64,000 nucleotides of DNA, from positions 62,001-126,000 of the forward strand of contig JADNRX010000072.1 in the NCBI GenBank assembly GCA_015501595.1, in the 5' to 3' direction. Made by a program: the position numbers and the translations under genes. This document shows positions 1 through 12,275 of the stretch, piece after piece (within the stretch, counting starts at the first letter, position 1; each line of letters opens with the position of its first letter). Under the pieces are notes generated by a model that did no database searches, was not told the DNA's origin, and saw nothing but the letters and a program-made list of their open reading frames with translations. Origin of the DNA: Hymenopellis radicata (Eukaryota > Basidiomycota > Agaricomycetes > Agaricales > Physalacriaceae).

Positions 1-816
1 TCAACGCGGCCCACGGCTCGAAGGGTGCAACTTGGACGGCGATCCGCAACGCTCTCGTCGCTTCTCGTGGTGCTCATCTTGACGACTTGAGCTCCATCGC
101 CGTGCAACACAAGATGGAAGGCCTTGTTGCTTATAAGAAGGTGAACCGATAAGTCTTCTGTTGTTTGTGATCTCAACATCTTTCCAGAACCCCGACAGCG
201 CTGATCGCGAGGTCAAATCTATCGCTGCACTGCTCAAGGGTACATCGTACGATATTACCATTCAGTCGTCGCTTGAGCGCCTCGAACAACAGTGGGATGA
301 TGCCAAGGATAAATCGGATGCAGCCAAGGAGAAGCTTCGAAAGGTGAGTCTGTCCTCTCAATTAGTATTTTCTACTGGCTGAACTCTATCTAGAAGCAAG
401 AGGAGGACACTGTCGGTGGTGACCTCATTCGCAAGGCTTCCATGCAGGCCTATAATGGCTGGAAACGTCGTCGAGCTCCCGAGGTCTCCACCACCACTGC
501 TCCCGCATCGGCGGTCCCTTCGACAAGCACCTCCACGGCCGACAATGTCAAACTCGAGGCCGACGTCAAACTCGAGGCCGATATCGACACGGAACCTTCT
601 GCCAAACGTCGCCGTCAGAGTGTTCGACGCGAAAGCTCTGGTAATAGTGCCGAGTTACTCCAGACCATCAAGGAAGACTCGCATGAGCGCCAGGGCCACC
701 AGAAGAGGGTTGTTGAGTATATGGAGCGTGATGATAAGCGGCAGGATGAGCTGATGGGCATCTTACGGGGCTTTTTGGAGATTGAAAAGGCTCGACACAC
801 CGCCGAACAAGCTTAG
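1..816 (+). CDS. PIF/Harbinger accessory DNA-binding protein (5' partial)
   Basis: Three exons are visible (about 1-140, 188-343, 394-816) joined by GT-AG introns, and the start lies outside the window. The product is hydrophilic. Its N-terminal part (ATWTAIRNALVASRG, KMEGLVAY) looks like the helical DNA-binding/accessory protein that fungal Harbinger transposons carry beside the transposase. A short duplicated block (KLEAD twice), a basic nuclear-localisation-like stretch AKRRRQ and a charged helical tail follow. It converges on the transposase gene at 934-2169. Accessory proteins of this class are thought to help nuclear import and DNA binding of the transposase. The family call rests mainly on the adjacent transposase. 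Confidence 0.6.
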
Positions 817-933
817 ATATCATGTAGATCTTTCTATGTACTCTTCTTTCACTTCGCTTTGCTTCCTAGACATATATATACGCCTTAGAGACTTCACGTA
901 GACTTTTTCTTTAGATACCAATATAGATTTCGA

Positions 934-2169
934 TTATAGAGTAAAGTATTCTTCTAGTGAGGGAGGTGGACAGTTGAAGCACTGTGCTGTCTGACTTGGT
1001 CGAAGACAGTTCACTGCATTAAAGAGTAAGACCCCAATGCGATAATATCGACCAACTGGGGAGTGAAATACTTTTTGCTTCCACCACGTATTGAGGAATG
1101 GCCATAGGCGGGTGATATCTGCAAAGCCATGCTCGACCTCGATCTGAACTTTTGCCATGGCTTCATTCCACAACTTCTCCTCTTGTGTTCTTTCACCGGC
1201 ACCTGCAAAAGGGCTCATGAGGATAGGACTGACGCCGTATGCAGGATCTCCGAAGATCTGGAAGTATCTTTGATGGAGAGGTGTGGCATCTGATGTACCG
1301 GGGCGATGTGCATGTGCGTAACACCAGTCGAGTATACCAGAATCAGCGAGAAGGTGATTGTCGTTCCGTCGTCCTTCATGCGGGCCATGAAGAAGTCCGA
1401 TGAGACCATTCGGAAGTTTAACAGCCTGAAACTTCAAGGCATGCTCTCCTTTATAGCCATTATAAGCCTGCTGCTGATAGTAGGTCGGGCGACACATTGA
1501 TCGCACGGTACAATCAATGAATGACCAGATGGTTGGCAGTGGCGCACCGGCCTCGTGGATTGATTTCGCATACTGTGCCAATCTCTGAGGAGATAAGACG
1601 TGGTTACGGGGGTCGCATGATAGGAGGGCCTTCCAATAGTCATCTAAGAAGCAAACAAGTTCATTGATCGCCTCTGAGATTGCCGATTGAGGACGGTCAT
1701 ACTGAATGGTGAGCTCATACATGTCTCCGGAGGACCGGAGACGTGCAAGTAGCAGACCAAGCACCTCAACCTGTGTGAACCTGGAACGGCTGGCGGTGAT
1801 GAAGGGGTCTGGAATGCGCAAAGCAGCCGCAAGATCAATGATCTCCTCCGAAAACAAACTGTCAAATGCTGTCAGACAAGCGGTTGAGTTATGTACACTG
1901 ACAACTGACCGGAAGCGATACAAGCACTCCATACGTGGCAGAGACTCAAGCCATTCAACGGTGATACGTGATCCAGCTTGTGCCGGACGTGCTCGGCTAC
2001 CATCAGCATCATCAATCGCGCTAAGACCGATGATTGAACCCAGAGGAGGATCAGTGAAGAGATCTTGGCTGCGAAGAGGATCACTAGGGCTTGTTCGGCC
2101 CAAGTGGTAATACAAGACATGCCGTATGATGGGATGCATGTGTGTGGCGCTAAGAAAGTTATCCAGCAC
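934..2169 (-). CDS. PIF/Harbinger-type DDE transposase
   Basis: Single exon of 411 aa. The C-terminal half carries the DDE_Tnp_4 pattern: first Asp in WSFIDCTVRSM (about residue 219), the YNGYKG and HALKFQA blocks, second Asp in FGDPAYG (about 308), and Glu in VEVEHGF-like context IEVEHGFA (about 346). The N-terminal part has helix-turn-helix character (QYDRPQSAISEAINEL). The catalytic triad is intact and the frame is open throughout, so the protein may be functional. It converges with the accessory gene at 1-816, the usual two-gene Harbinger layout. It belongs to the nuclear cut-and-paste class with 3-bp target duplications. Confidence 0.88.
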   Translation of the reverse strand: MLDNFLSATHMHPIIRHVLYYHLGRTSPSDPLRSQDLFTDPPLGSIIGLSAIDDADGSRARPAQAGSRITVEWLESLPRMECLYRFRSVVSVHNSTACLTAFDSLFSEEIIDLAAALRIPDPFITASRSRFTQVEVLGLLLARLRSSGDMYELTIQYDRPQSAISEAINELVCFLDDYWKALLSCDPRNHVLSPQRLAQYAKSIHEAGAPLPTIWSFIDCTVRSMCRPTYYQQQAYNGYKGEHALKFQAVKLPNGLIGLLHGPHEGRRNDNHLLADSGILDWCYAHAHRPGTSDATPLHQRYFQIFGDPAYGVSPILMSPFAGAGERTQEEKLWNEAMAKVQIEVEHGFADITRLWPFLNTWWKQKVFHSPVGRYYRIGVLLFNAVNCLRPSQTAQCFNCPPPSLEEYFTL

Positions 2170-2630
2170 GTTACCGCGCTGCTTTCGAACCTTACATAAG
2201 CCTCCGATTATTCTTGCTTGAACAAGAAATCAGCCGCCGGAGGGCCGGGAATGTTTTGTTGAACTTTGCCACTCATTTTTTTAGTATTGCAGGGTCATTT
2301 CCATTTCGTTGCGGGCTGCTAATACACTCTAATAACCGGGAAATTCTGGCCAGACGTATGTCGGTAAACTCTCGGATGGATGTGTTTCCGAGCTTTATGT
2401 GGCGCTCGGCATAATTTTTAGCGTGTGTTGACTGAGACAATTTGATTGATTGATTTTATCATGATGCACTGCTTGTGGCGCTTTACGGTACGGTATGTAT
2501 CTAAGTGTCGTCTGAGACTCTGAGTTCGATTGATGAACTCTTGCAACTTTGGACTCTCGAGCTATGGCAGCCACTTAAACTTTGCTTTGCTTAAGTTCAT
2601 CCTAGGTGTGAGACGCATTTTACTCCAGAC
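2170..2630. other. Intergenic stretch downstream of Harbinger element
   Basis: No coding pattern is convincing here. It probably contains the right end of the Harbinger element and the 5' region of the next gene. Confidence 0.4.
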
Positions 2631-3731
2631 ATGGCAGAGAATACATCACACGAATCACCAGTACTACCCAAGTGCACGTATCGTATGTACACTAAAGACG
2701 AGACCAATATGACTTTCCCTAGTTGAATTGATTCAGTACAGCAAGAATTGCCCCAGCCAGCAATTACGAAAGGGGAACACGTGCCCAGTTCTCTCGCTGT
2801 TGTCACGACGATACGGTAAGTTCATATGCGCATTGCGGATGCCGATGCCTCTATGGCTGCTCACCGACGTGTGTAGGGCTCCATTCCCGGCGTGTACCGT
2901 GCTCAACTTCGTCGCAGTGCGTAGCGTCGCCGCCGTAGTTACAAGTCCATGAAAAGACGTCTCTCGACGCGTGCGTGTTGTTTTTCTATTGACGGCAAAG
3001 TCATACATTCATGTAAATAGACTCCGATTCCCCTTCGCCAGGAGATGTTTGGGATGATATACCGACGCCGCCGCCTCTTCCGTCTCGCTCCCCCAGCCCG
3101 AATTCAGTCCCCCCTCCTCCGCCAATCTTGAAAGGGGGGCGCTCTGCTCCGAGGTATATACCAATCGACAGGGACACTGTACCGGTACCCCCAGCCCATT
3201 ACCCGGATGATGTCCCCGAGGACTGGTTCCCATCGCGCGCCTGGGCGCTAACAGATTTCATTACGCGCCGCGCAGTTGAATACTACGCAGCCAACGGTGA
3301 AAAAATCGTAGAGCAGTATAAGGCCGGGCGCCGTGTTCCCATGGATGATCGGGAAATGCAATACGTGCGGGAAAGCGGTATTCTGAAACGAGGTGCACTG
3401 GAGGAGTTTAGTGCGTGGCTTTACTTGTGTTGCTTCTACATGATTGACACCCGTAGTGAGAGCCAACGTTGAAGAGGGAACAGAGCTCAAACGCAAGCAA
3501 GTACAGAGGGGAACGGGTCCTGGGAACTTGAAGGAGAAGCAGGATGAGGGTAGTGGGAGCAACGTCCAGGAGGGACACCGGAGGGAGGAGCGGCCAGTCA
3601 AGCGGTTGAAACAGGCGGAGGAGAGTGGTAAGTGTTGTGAAATGTAGTGCTGTCGCTATACTGATAATTTGTAACACTGCTATAGCCCTGACACCGAGAA
3701 TGAGTAGAACATATGCACGTTTAGGGCAATG
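2631..3731 (+). CDS. Hypothetical multi-exon protein, uncertain model
   Basis: A proline-rich to charged protein can be read across GT-AG introns. The clearest exon, about 3021-3411, is open from a splice acceptor and contains DVWDDIPTPPPLP, a poly-Pro run, VPEDWFPSRAWALTDFI and YAANGEKIVEQYKAG. A 45-nt intron leads to a basic Lys/Glu-rich exon (3457-3627), then a short last exon ending at 3731. Upstream exons from an ATG at 2631 are plausible but one path meets an in-frame stop near 2927. An alternative 3' extension in another frame runs to about 4006. I do not recognise the family. Codon structure supports a gene; the 5' half is unsure. Confidence 0.4.
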
Positions 3732-4120
3732 ATAGCATGGTTCTGAAGCATGTTTGCAGGAAGTGGCCAAGTCTTCGCAGCGCCTTGGACCAGAGAGGCC
3801 AATTCTTGCAAGATATTGTGGTACGTCGCAGACTGAGCCACTCAGGCGTAACACATGGCATACGCACAGCGTCTTTGCTGGGTCCTGGCGATTCAAGAGA
3901 GAGTCGGAGACACGCCACGATCCCGGGAGAGCGTGTGTCTTAACTGCCATTTTGTGGCCATGCCCGGCCGAGGCTCATCCCTTCAAGAGAACTAATAACT
4001 TTAAGTAGTCTATTGCATTCCTTGTATCTGCTGCTTGAATCAAGAAGGAATAAATATACAAAGGTAGTAAGTATTTGTTCACTTCAATGAATTCATATCA
4101 GATTTCCTCCAAGCTCCTGT

Positions 4121-5287
4121 TTACTGCCTGAGCAACTCTATTTCCCGCCTCCTCCAACTGCCCCTTAGCTCCTCATCACACACCGTCTTCAAGATGTTCC
4201 TCGCGCGCCACCTATCCGGGTGAAAATTCTTCCGCATCTGTTCTCCCATCTGCTTGTACGCCGACTCTGCCCGATATATCTTCACATAGCGGAAAAAATC
4301 GTCCACCGCGCTCCATGTCATGTCGCTCGGATCCGACCGCTGAATGTCCCCAAGAATCGGCCATGGGAGTGCGGAGAACGTCAGAGGGCTGCTTGACGAA
4401 AACGTGCTGGCAGAAAACTCCTCCAGCATGAAAAGGGCGCGATCCACCGCGATGCCTGGCGTCCAGGAACTGGACCTCGCGCCCCACTTCTCAACATCAC
4501 GCGCCCGGAGCTCTTTCTCTCGGCGATGAGCAGCATCTCTCCATGACTTCTCATTGCGCAGATCCTCTAGCTCTGAGGTCTGTGACAAGAGACGCGTCTT
4601 CGCGTCCTCAAGCGCGTGCAACGCGTCGTCCCTTGCTCCTTCCATAACGCACAGCCTATCCTTCGCCTCTGCCAGATCATGGCGAAGTTGTTCAATTTCG
4701 GCTAGACTGTTTTCTAACTGGGAAGATGTCGCAGCGATATCATCTTGAGCGCGTGCATGCAAGAAGCGGAGGTGCTCGTTCTCAGCCTCGAGGTAATCTC
4801 GGTGTTCTGGGACCATACGAAGCGGCGGATCACAAAGGTAGGTGATTTCCTTTACCGCGTTATGAGCTAATATATGCAACAGGCGTGGTTGATGGGCGCT
4901 TACCGAGGGCGACGACACTATGCACACCGGGCTTGTGGAGAAGTGCAACGATATACGCTCTTCTGTGGGACTGTTGACGATCCGTAAATGGAGAGGAGAT
5001 TCCTCTAGCTGTTTCTCCGCTTGATACACAGTGAGCCTGCGGGACATGACGAGAGAAGTATGCGCGCTTACCGATAGCACGCGTAGGGAATATGAGTTGT
5101 GCGTAGCGTCTATTGGGTCGGGCGTAGACCTTGATCGTAGTGTGGTCGTAGAACCATTTCCTGAGGTCGCGCTCCTCGACCTGTGGTGGGAGGCTAGGTA
5201 TGTACAGCACGGGGGCGGTGAGGACATCGTCGTAGCAATGATGTGATCAGGAGAAGCTTTAGAGTCAGGAGGCTCAGCGAACGCCAC
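4121..5287 (-). CDS. RRM-like fold plus coiled-coil protein with C-terminal FHPDRW motif
   Basis: The protein begins MSSPPP (ATG near 5229) and continues with VLYIPSLPPQVEERDLRKWF, which looks like the first strand and helix of an RNA-recognition fold. A 52-nt intron and a 54-nt intron restore the frame into an alpha-helical coiled-coil region rich in Leu/Glu (about 4800-4500) and a C-terminal domain with WSAVDDFFRYVK and KNFHPDRW. The last resembles a J-domain-like tail frequent in agaricomycete proteins. The start and RRM segments are in different frames unless one C is added in the C run near 5214-5218, so a single-base deletion is likely. Function unknown; RNA binding is an inference from fold only. 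An upstream exon in 5274-5507 is possible. Confidence 0.55.
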   Translation of the reverse strand: MAFAEPPDSKASPDHIIATTMSSPPPCCTYLASHHRSRSATSGNGSTTTLRSRSTPDPIDATHNSYSLRVLSVSAHTSLVMSRRLTVYQAEKQLEESPLHLRIVNSPTEERISLHFSTSPVCIVSSPSVSAHQPRLLHILAHNAVKEITYLCDPPLRMVPEHRDYLEAENEHLRFLHARAQDDIAATSSQLENSLAEIEQLRHDLAEAKDRLCVMEGARDDALHALEDAKTRLLSQTSELEDLRNEKSWRDAAHRREKELRARDVEKWGARSSSWTPGIAVDRALFMLEEFSASTFSSSSPLTFSALPWPILGDIQRSDPSDMTWSAVDDFFRYVKIYRAESAYKQMGEQMRKNFHPDRWRARNILKTVCDEELRGSWRRREIELLRQ

Positions 5288-5583
5288 TTACTATTAGTCT
5301 CGTAAGACGTAAGTTGACTGATACTCGAAGCATACTAGAAGGATATTTTGATGATAGCTTTAGATAACAGGCAGTCGACTTGTAAAGACGATGCGTACGA
5401 AAGACGTAGCCACTCTGGGCTCCTGCAGCGAAGTACTCCGGATGGAAGCCTTCAAAGACTATTGTAGAGGAGAAACAATTTGAGCTAAACCGAAATGATA
5501 ACAGCAAGGATCAGTAAAAGCAAATCATCCCGGAGACATTGCACACCGCGTAGCTCTTCGCATCGAGAGTAAGCCTCCGGTCA

Positions 5584-6713
5584 TCAAGCATCATGCGCAT
5601 CCGACGAACTGGGGAGCGGCGCACGTTGGACGTGTTCTACAAAGTTCCACAAATCGCATTGGATGCCTGGAAATTGATTCATGAAATAGCACGTATATCC
5701 AGCGTCCAATTGAATATCCATCGGATCTGACTGTGGTGCGGAATAGAAGCCGGCACTGAGCTCCTCATCGGAAATTTCATCAATAACTCTTTGAGGATGC
5801 ACAATGAGGAACCGATCCGAGTCCTTCATTTTTCGCCATTCGTGAATCCACTTCATGGAGACATGCATTAGTGAGACGAGGAGAAGCGCTCTGGGGACGA
5901 AAACCAAGGTAAGCGGTCCCGCTTGGGTGCGCGCGCGGAAGGGCGATATCAACGGTGGCGACATCCTCGAGAAAAGCGGTCATCTCGTCGCGTGTTTCGA
6001 CGTCGAGGACGATTAAGAGATGGGTAAGCGTACTGCAACCCCGTAAGAGGATCCGCCAGTCCAACTCGAGGACTTCTTCCAGTCCTGCAAAGGAGAGATC
6101 GATGGCGAGATGAGTAAGGGATTTGGGAAGGAAAGGAATTGTACGGCCAGAGTCCACGAAGTTGCAACTGAAGCGGCGGACATGTTCAAGAGCAGTGACA
6201 TGTTCAAGAAAAGAAATATCAAAGGTCACAGTGCTTGGGTCTCCCTCGGTCTCTTCAAATTGTATGAACCGAATATGCAGAGTTGAGACACCGGTGCACA
6301 CGCCGAGGACGAAGGCGATATCATCAGCAAGGACATCTAAGCTAATGGCCAGTAATTTGACCCTTCGTTCAAAGAACGTCGGATCACGTCCTTGTCGCGC
6401 CTTTATTGACGCAGTAAAGGCAGCGCCGTTTTTGCTCGAATGCAATATAATGTTCCTATACAAGATAGGATCTATCCTTTACTCGAGTCACTCTCCGAAA
6501 CAAGTCGACCTTTGATAGTTACACTTACCAGTTGCGTAAGAGTTTGTACGACATCACAATAGCTCGCGTTGTTATGTTTCTATCCAGAGTGGCGGCAATT
6601 TCGAGGATATAGCGCAGTATTTCGACGGGGATATGGGCCGGGAAGATGCGAACCTTCTGTTCGCGACCGTCTTCGTTCTCGGCGGATACTACCGCTTGGA
6701 CATGGTTTGACAT
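5584..6713 (-). CDS. F-box-like protein (basidiomycete type)
   Basis: Starts at ATG 6713. The first exon holds FPAHIPVEILRYILEIAA, the F-box-like helix pattern of the large basidiomycete F-box family, and ends LLRNW. An intron with a GTAAGT donor leads to IDPILYRNIILHSS, followed by leucine-rich repeats (VSTLHIRF, LTHLAIDL, STLTHLLIVLD) and a C-terminal part with MKWIHEWRKMKDSDRF. A +1 shift is needed around 5945-5975; adding one C in the CCC run restores the frame, so I read it as an indel and not as an intron. F-box proteins usually act as SCF ubiquitin ligase substrate adaptors; the substrate here is unknown. Confidence 0.6.
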
Positions 6714-6934
6714 GGGTGTTCAGTGGAAAGAGCTCGGACCGAACCAGCCGGCCTGGCCTGCCTCGCGTGGTTCAAGTTGTCCAAAGGGCGATTGTTGGTT
6801 CAGACAATGAGACATACACACAGGATCAACACAGGATAGAGGCATTTTTTCAAGAAGCGCTGACCCATACGTAAACAATTAATAAGTGCTACAGCTTCAT
6901 CAGTGCACTGGCAACTTCAGACAGACAACACTGT

Positions 6935-9021
6935 CTACAACTTGACACCCTGATCTGGCACTGGCGGAGACGCTCCCGAGCCCACCATTACCTGAACCCC
7001 CGTACTCGTAACATCATCCACCGTCACAAATATATACGCTGAACAGAAATGAGACTGCAGCAGGTCCATGACATGTTGGTGAAGGACATACCAGGCCCAG
7101 GAGGATACACTCTGTTATTCGGCGGACTCAAAACCGTGAGCTTCGTCCTGTCCTTTGAGAGAGATGCGGTCATGAAGACCAGACGCGAGCTGGAGTGGAA
7201 GGCATGAGATGAGAATCCCAAGTCCATCAGAGCGACTGTGTCTCAATTAGTTATTATCGATGTGGCAAAGGTGTTGATAGGGCTAACCTTGAACGGTCGA
7301 CGCCCTCAAGCTTCGCGGTAGGTCTACGCCGATCGTGAAGCTCTCGTGGAAGCCTATCTGCGAAGGAACGTTGCGTAAAACTGGGCGCTCGACAGTCATA
7401 TAAGGCGGATTGAGATACTCGACGCGGAATTCGCTGTCAGTGCGTTAATTTTGATTGACCATTAACGACTGGATATGTTCGCTCACGAAGGGAATTTGAC
7501 ACTGGTATTCGTGACAAGATTGTTCGCGTTCGACCCGGCGATGAAGATATTCCTAGGGATCTAGCTCAATCTCAAGACGCGAATGCTAGTCACGACGTAC
7601 CCCATGGGAGTGAGTGTCACAGATGAATGATACAACCTCGGTATGTCAGTTGTAGGCATCCCATGATTGCTGATACGCCGCCCAACTCTCGCAGTTGGTG
7701 TATAGAGCGATGGAGTAAGACTACAGTCACATAAGTATCAGCTATCATGTTGTTTCGCAAGACAACACTTACACAGGATTATCAGCATTCGACGCACCGA
7801 CGGGATCAGAGACGCTAGCGATAGCGGCGTACCCAGTCGCTGCCCCATTCGTGATGAGCACCTGTCCATTCGGTAACAACACCATCTCGGGCATTATCCG
7901 CGGTTCCAGCATGCGTTCGACCTCCCACCCCCGGGCGATGCCTTCCGGGGTAAGCACCATACGGCTGCACTGGCTAGATGCAGGCGTTTGCGAAGAAAGG
8001 TTTAAGGAGGGGATGCGATCGTCTGTAGCTGAGCCGCCGCAAACCAAGACCTCCGGAATATAATCTGGGGGCGAAAGTGGTAGGAGGGTTGCCGTCCCAT
8101 CCATGGGGTTCGTAATCCGCACACCATTTGGGATGTCTGGAAGTGGGGTTTCCGTGTTGGTCTCGATATCGTAGATCACGGTTTGGTTGTTGGCGGCAAT
8201 GAAGACTTTGCCGTCTGGCAGCGCGAAAGCCCTATAGTGGAGAGTAAGTTGACGAAACATCATAAGGCGACGACGATACAGACCTAGGGAACATATTGCT
8301 CGGAAGGGATCGCTTCAAGAAGGCCGATTGGCGAGGTACGCCGCCATCCTTGGGAGGGAAAAATTCGAAGGTGTTGGCAGGATCAAAGTTGTAAAACGGA
8401 GTGAGGTTATGGGAGCCGCCCATAATGAACTACGAAGGATTGAAGCGGATAAGATGAAATGAGCTTATGTTCTCACCAAAGATCCGTCAAATATCCTGAC
8501 GCTGGAAGGATACCAACGTTGCTCAGCCAAGTGAAGAGTGTCAGGATCCTCGAATAATGTGCAGCTGGTGCCAGAAGCATCCAAGCAAGGCTCGAAGATA
8601 CGAATACCCATCATGCCCACTTTATCGGGTACGGTATCGGTGTTTTCAACTGGATTACCGCCGACACTGACCTGAAGATAGTCGGTTGAGTATCATTCCA
8701 CGGGAGTGTAAGAAGTGTACTCGCCATCGTGCCATTACTGAGAAAGGATCCAGAAGCACAGAACGAATTCGTGATGACATCGAGTGGGCTCGCTGTATTC
8801 GTCTCAAAGTTCCACAGAGCACCCCAGGCAGGATGACCGTTGATTTGCAGAGGGTCGTTCCCAGCTCGGGCGAACATGAGGGCTAGCGTCGGGGAGACTA
8901 CGATTGCCTCGAGAGCTATTATACCGGTAGTCCCATTCTGTACAAAATGCCAGCCAAGGGAATCGGACGCAGCAAAAGCACCGTAGACTGCCGCGAAGAT
9001 GGACAAGAGAAGAGGCAGCAT
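6935..9021 (-). CDS. Glyoxal oxidase-like copper radical oxidase (AA5_1), secreted
   Basis: Multi-exon gene read from ATG 9021 to the stop at 6935. The N-terminus is a signal peptide ([18 protein letters not shown]). Family landmarks follow in order: [12 protein letters not shown] with the Cys expected to form the Cys-Tyr cofactor, [58 protein letters not shown] with the Tyr-His copper ligands, [10 protein letters not shown], and the C-terminal [17 protein letters not shown] and [13 protein letters not shown]. Introns are about 48-60 nt, for example GTACGT to CCCTAG near 7553-7600. Family members oxidise small aldehydes to acids and release hydrogen peroxide, feeding extracellular peroxidases in wood and litter decay. 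No break was seen. Confidence 0.88.
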
Positions 9022-9439
9022 ATTCGAGTTCGGACATCTTGGGTTACACGAGCCTGATTATAAGTGATACTCAGTGGGAAGGAAAAGGAAAGATAAGAGC
9101 GTATTTACACACCATCCAACGTTTTGTCGGATGACAAGGATCAAACACCGTCACGGGACGTCTGCTGCTGAATTGCCGCATGAAGAGTCGCCGAGCCGTT
9201 TACGCTGAAAAGATCAAACTGTGAGAGAAAACGCGGTTGAAGAAGATAAAACCCACACAAGTATCAGACATCTTACTCAAGTGGGGGATAAATGGACATC
9301 GACGCTTGTGAACGTCTGTTCAATTAGCACGAGTAGCAACAACCCGGCTACATGAGAGCTACACAGTCCGGATACCAAGTGATCTTGTGCCCTTGTTTCG
9401 GACTGTGCCCATTTCATAGATTCGCAGGAGTTCAGGAAA

Positions 9440-9483
9440 ATCGTGTATTCGGTAGGTCAAGATCGTGTATTCGGTAGGTCAAG
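9440..9483. repeat. 22-bp direct duplication
   Basis: The 22-bp unit atcgtgtattcggtaggtca plus ag occurs twice back to back with no mismatch, upstream of the glyoxal oxidase gene. Origin and role are unknown; a recent slippage duplication is the simplest reading. Confidence 0.9.
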
Positions 9484-11045
9484 CATGTATGTCTTTAAAC
9501 TAAGAGCGAAGCCACGGTAATAACACAAAGGATAGGCGCCACTCAACTCTATACAGACTGCGAACGCAACGCCTCCGTTCGTCTGCCGAGACTCCAAAAC
9601 GGAGCCCAGCAGCGAAGCCGTCGCGCAACATTCATCTTCCACGGACGGAACAGGTATCTGCTTGGGAAATAACAGTGACCTTGACTTGGTCTGTGGGACG
9701 TGAAAATGGTGAATCGGACGGAGTAGGGAAAATAATCGATTTGCGGGCACCATGAAGGTCGAGAACGAGGAGCAAAATAGAAAAACACGACTATAGGTGC
9801 TGACAAACCGCTTTCCCACGGGCACCCTTTCCGCGTTCGCATGGTACATGCGCAATTGGTACCCTTCGCTTAGCCGAAGCGTCGATGGTAGCGCGCTTGG
9901 CTACACTCATGACGCGTCATAGATTTTTCATTCACATAAACGACTTGGGACCGACTGGTGCACACTATTCCTAATCTGAAACTACACAGCGATCCCAGCT
10001 GCGTTTTCTGTGGCGCCTTTCAACGAGTGGATCTGTCTGGACTGTACAGATACGGTAAATCTAATATTCAAATTGCGCGATACTATCATCTTATCTCCAC
10101 AAGACGACCAGCAGCATCGGTCGGTAGTCGTCAAGAAGACGAGCTCAGACTAAGATCTTAATCCGCATCCCACGTCTCAGCAGCAAATCAAGAAAGAAAC
10201 GAACTGCAGAAGAACGCTCTTCCACCCGCGCGGGAGCGTAAACGAGCCAAAGCTGCTGCCGCAGCACCAGCAGCGCTTGTTGGACGTCGATGATTGACTA
10301 GCAAATAATTGTACTTGTCCATGCATCGGAAAATGTGAATAGTTCAACGACAGCATGATAGATAGCGGTCAACAGATTATGGACAACTGGAAAGCACGCG
10401 CACAATTGCATCCAAAGACATGATTCATTCTGCAATCTTGACAATACAAAATGACAAAGTCTACGAACGGGATACAAAAAGGACCCTTCGACTCGCTTGC
10501 CCGTCGAAAGACCCTGGGGATGGCCTGGGGTAATTGATTTGTATAAACACACTGAAAAACTGCGTAAAACTGTCAGCGAATGAAGGGAAAGATAAGAGAA
10601 AACGAACTCAGTGGTACCTCCTGAACGCGATAGCGCTCAGGGCAACGTGGATCCAAACATCAGTGTTCGGTCTTTCTGTTGCTCATCTCGATATAAGATG
10701 AGGAGTTCAAAGGCGAGTGAGTGCCCTAAGGAAATGCTCTTAGCGGACATGCGAGGAAAGGAAGGGAAGGACGTACTCGGGCTCTTCAGTCTCCGGTGGG
10801 TGGATAACTGAAAAGGCTTTCCTGAAAGAGGCGATTAGACGATACGAAAGAGAAATGAAAGGAAAAGACATACTGTTGTCGTGTTCTTCGACATCATAAC
10901 GGAATGATCCTATTGCCAGCAAAGACAATGGCCGAGCCATCCGTGGGTGGTCGGCGCTGGTGCGCATAGCGGTGGTATGCGGGTCTGCATGATGGTGACA
11001 TGCGGTGATCAGGGTGGTTGATCGGGGTGCGCGATGGCGCGGACA

Positions 11046-11185
11046 GCGTGTACGTTGGGCACGACGGGGTGTGCGTGGTGGGCACGGTTCTGGGTGTGCA
11101 TGGTCGGCACGGTTCTGGGTGTGCATGGTCGGCACGGTTCTGGGTGTGCGTGGTCGGCACGGTTCTGGGAGCGCATCTGGCGCGG
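11046..11185. repeat. 25-bp GC-rich minisatellite
   Basis: The core ggttctggg recurs exactly every 25 bp at 11086, 11111, 11136 and 11161; the unit is ggttctgggtgtgcatggtc plus ggcac. Degenerate half-units flank it on both sides. Four copies are near identical, so the array is young or still homogenising. Confidence 0.92.
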
Positions 11186-12275
11186 GACTCGGTGTGCATC
11201 GCTAGCACGGACTGGTGTACCTTCTCTGGCACAACGAACAGCGCATCTTTGAAAGAAAAATCAGTTGTTGCTCATCGTCGAGCACAGTGGCGAGCTCACC
11301 TGGCGCTGGGGTCGCCCTCACGGGGGGTTCCAAGGAGCAACGGAACGCTATCGATTGGTTATATAGCTTGGCGTCGCTCTTTAGGGCAGGGCTTATGCCA
11401 CGCGGTGGCTGTGTTGTAGCAGTATCTTCAGAAATACCGCTTTCTTACCTCTTGCACTGTCAGAATATATTCCCTCGACACCAGTGAAGATACGCGTAGT
11501 GTAGGGCTATTTGAATATGTAGATACGCACCATTATGCTGGGCTACAGGGAAGAATTCTTCCCCTTGGCAGTGTGAATCGGAATCAACCTTTGCGTGGTT
11601 TGTCTAAGATGGGACATTTGAGATCCTAAATGAACGGCAGAGTACGTAACACTTTCAGAGGCATTTATCAGGCTTACCATCATCAAAGTCGATGACTCGG
11701 CGACTCGCAGCAGCCTAACTTGACATCCCTAGGACTTTTCGCTGTTTTGGACATTGCGCTCTCCATCTTTGCATCAACGGTCTCAGACGGATACCACACA
11801 TTCGTGGCGATGTTATGATTCCATCTCACAGCTCTAGGCTTACCACACCTGTCGACGAGACTCTTGACGGTACCTAGGCAGCCCAGAAGCCCATGATCTT
11901 CCAATCTCGTGAGTCGGACACTTCCTAGGGTCACAAGATTTCTCTTCTATGACGCAAACCTTATAGCATCATTCTTCCGACCCGGTGTGTGGCCAAGGAC
12001 CCATACGTTCAATCCTCTCCCGACATGAACCCATCCCCACACTCACCCATATACGGCTATAACCTCCTTCGGCATCTCGGCGATTCCCCACTTGCCACAA
12101 GCATACACAACAGCGCCTTCCATCTTCGGCAAGTTTGCCTCGTGTTGATGAAGTTTTAGCTCTACAAGGTATGTCTTCCCGACTTCACACGAAAGCCCCA
12201 GTTGTCGGAGACTTAATGGGCATGTCGATCGATGGATTAACCGTGTATAGTACGTCTCCCATGGGCGATCAACGC

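Larger units (their letters stand above)
1..2300. mobile_element. PIF/Harbinger DNA transposon, left end outside window
   Basis: The accessory gene and the DDE transposase together define the element. The left terminus is beyond the window, so inverted repeats and target duplication cannot be paired. The right end lies somewhere after 2169; the exact boundary was not located. Confidence 0.65.
9022..12275. other. Gene-poor region between glyoxal oxidase and forkhead gene
   Basis: No gene is supported. It contains the 5' region of the glyoxal oxidase gene, a 22-bp duplication at 9440, a 25-bp minisatellite at 11046-11185 and possible short spliced exons on the minus strand around 10620-10920 (for example a KAFSVIHPPETEEPE exon). 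Long open frames over 11000-11420 on both strands come from the GC-rich repeat. Confidence 0.4.

Noticed and set aside
11018..11419. Long plus-strand open frame over the minisatellite (about 133 aa)
   Set aside because: It is produced by a 25-bp GC-rich tandem repeat that is open in all frames; no domain or splice context.
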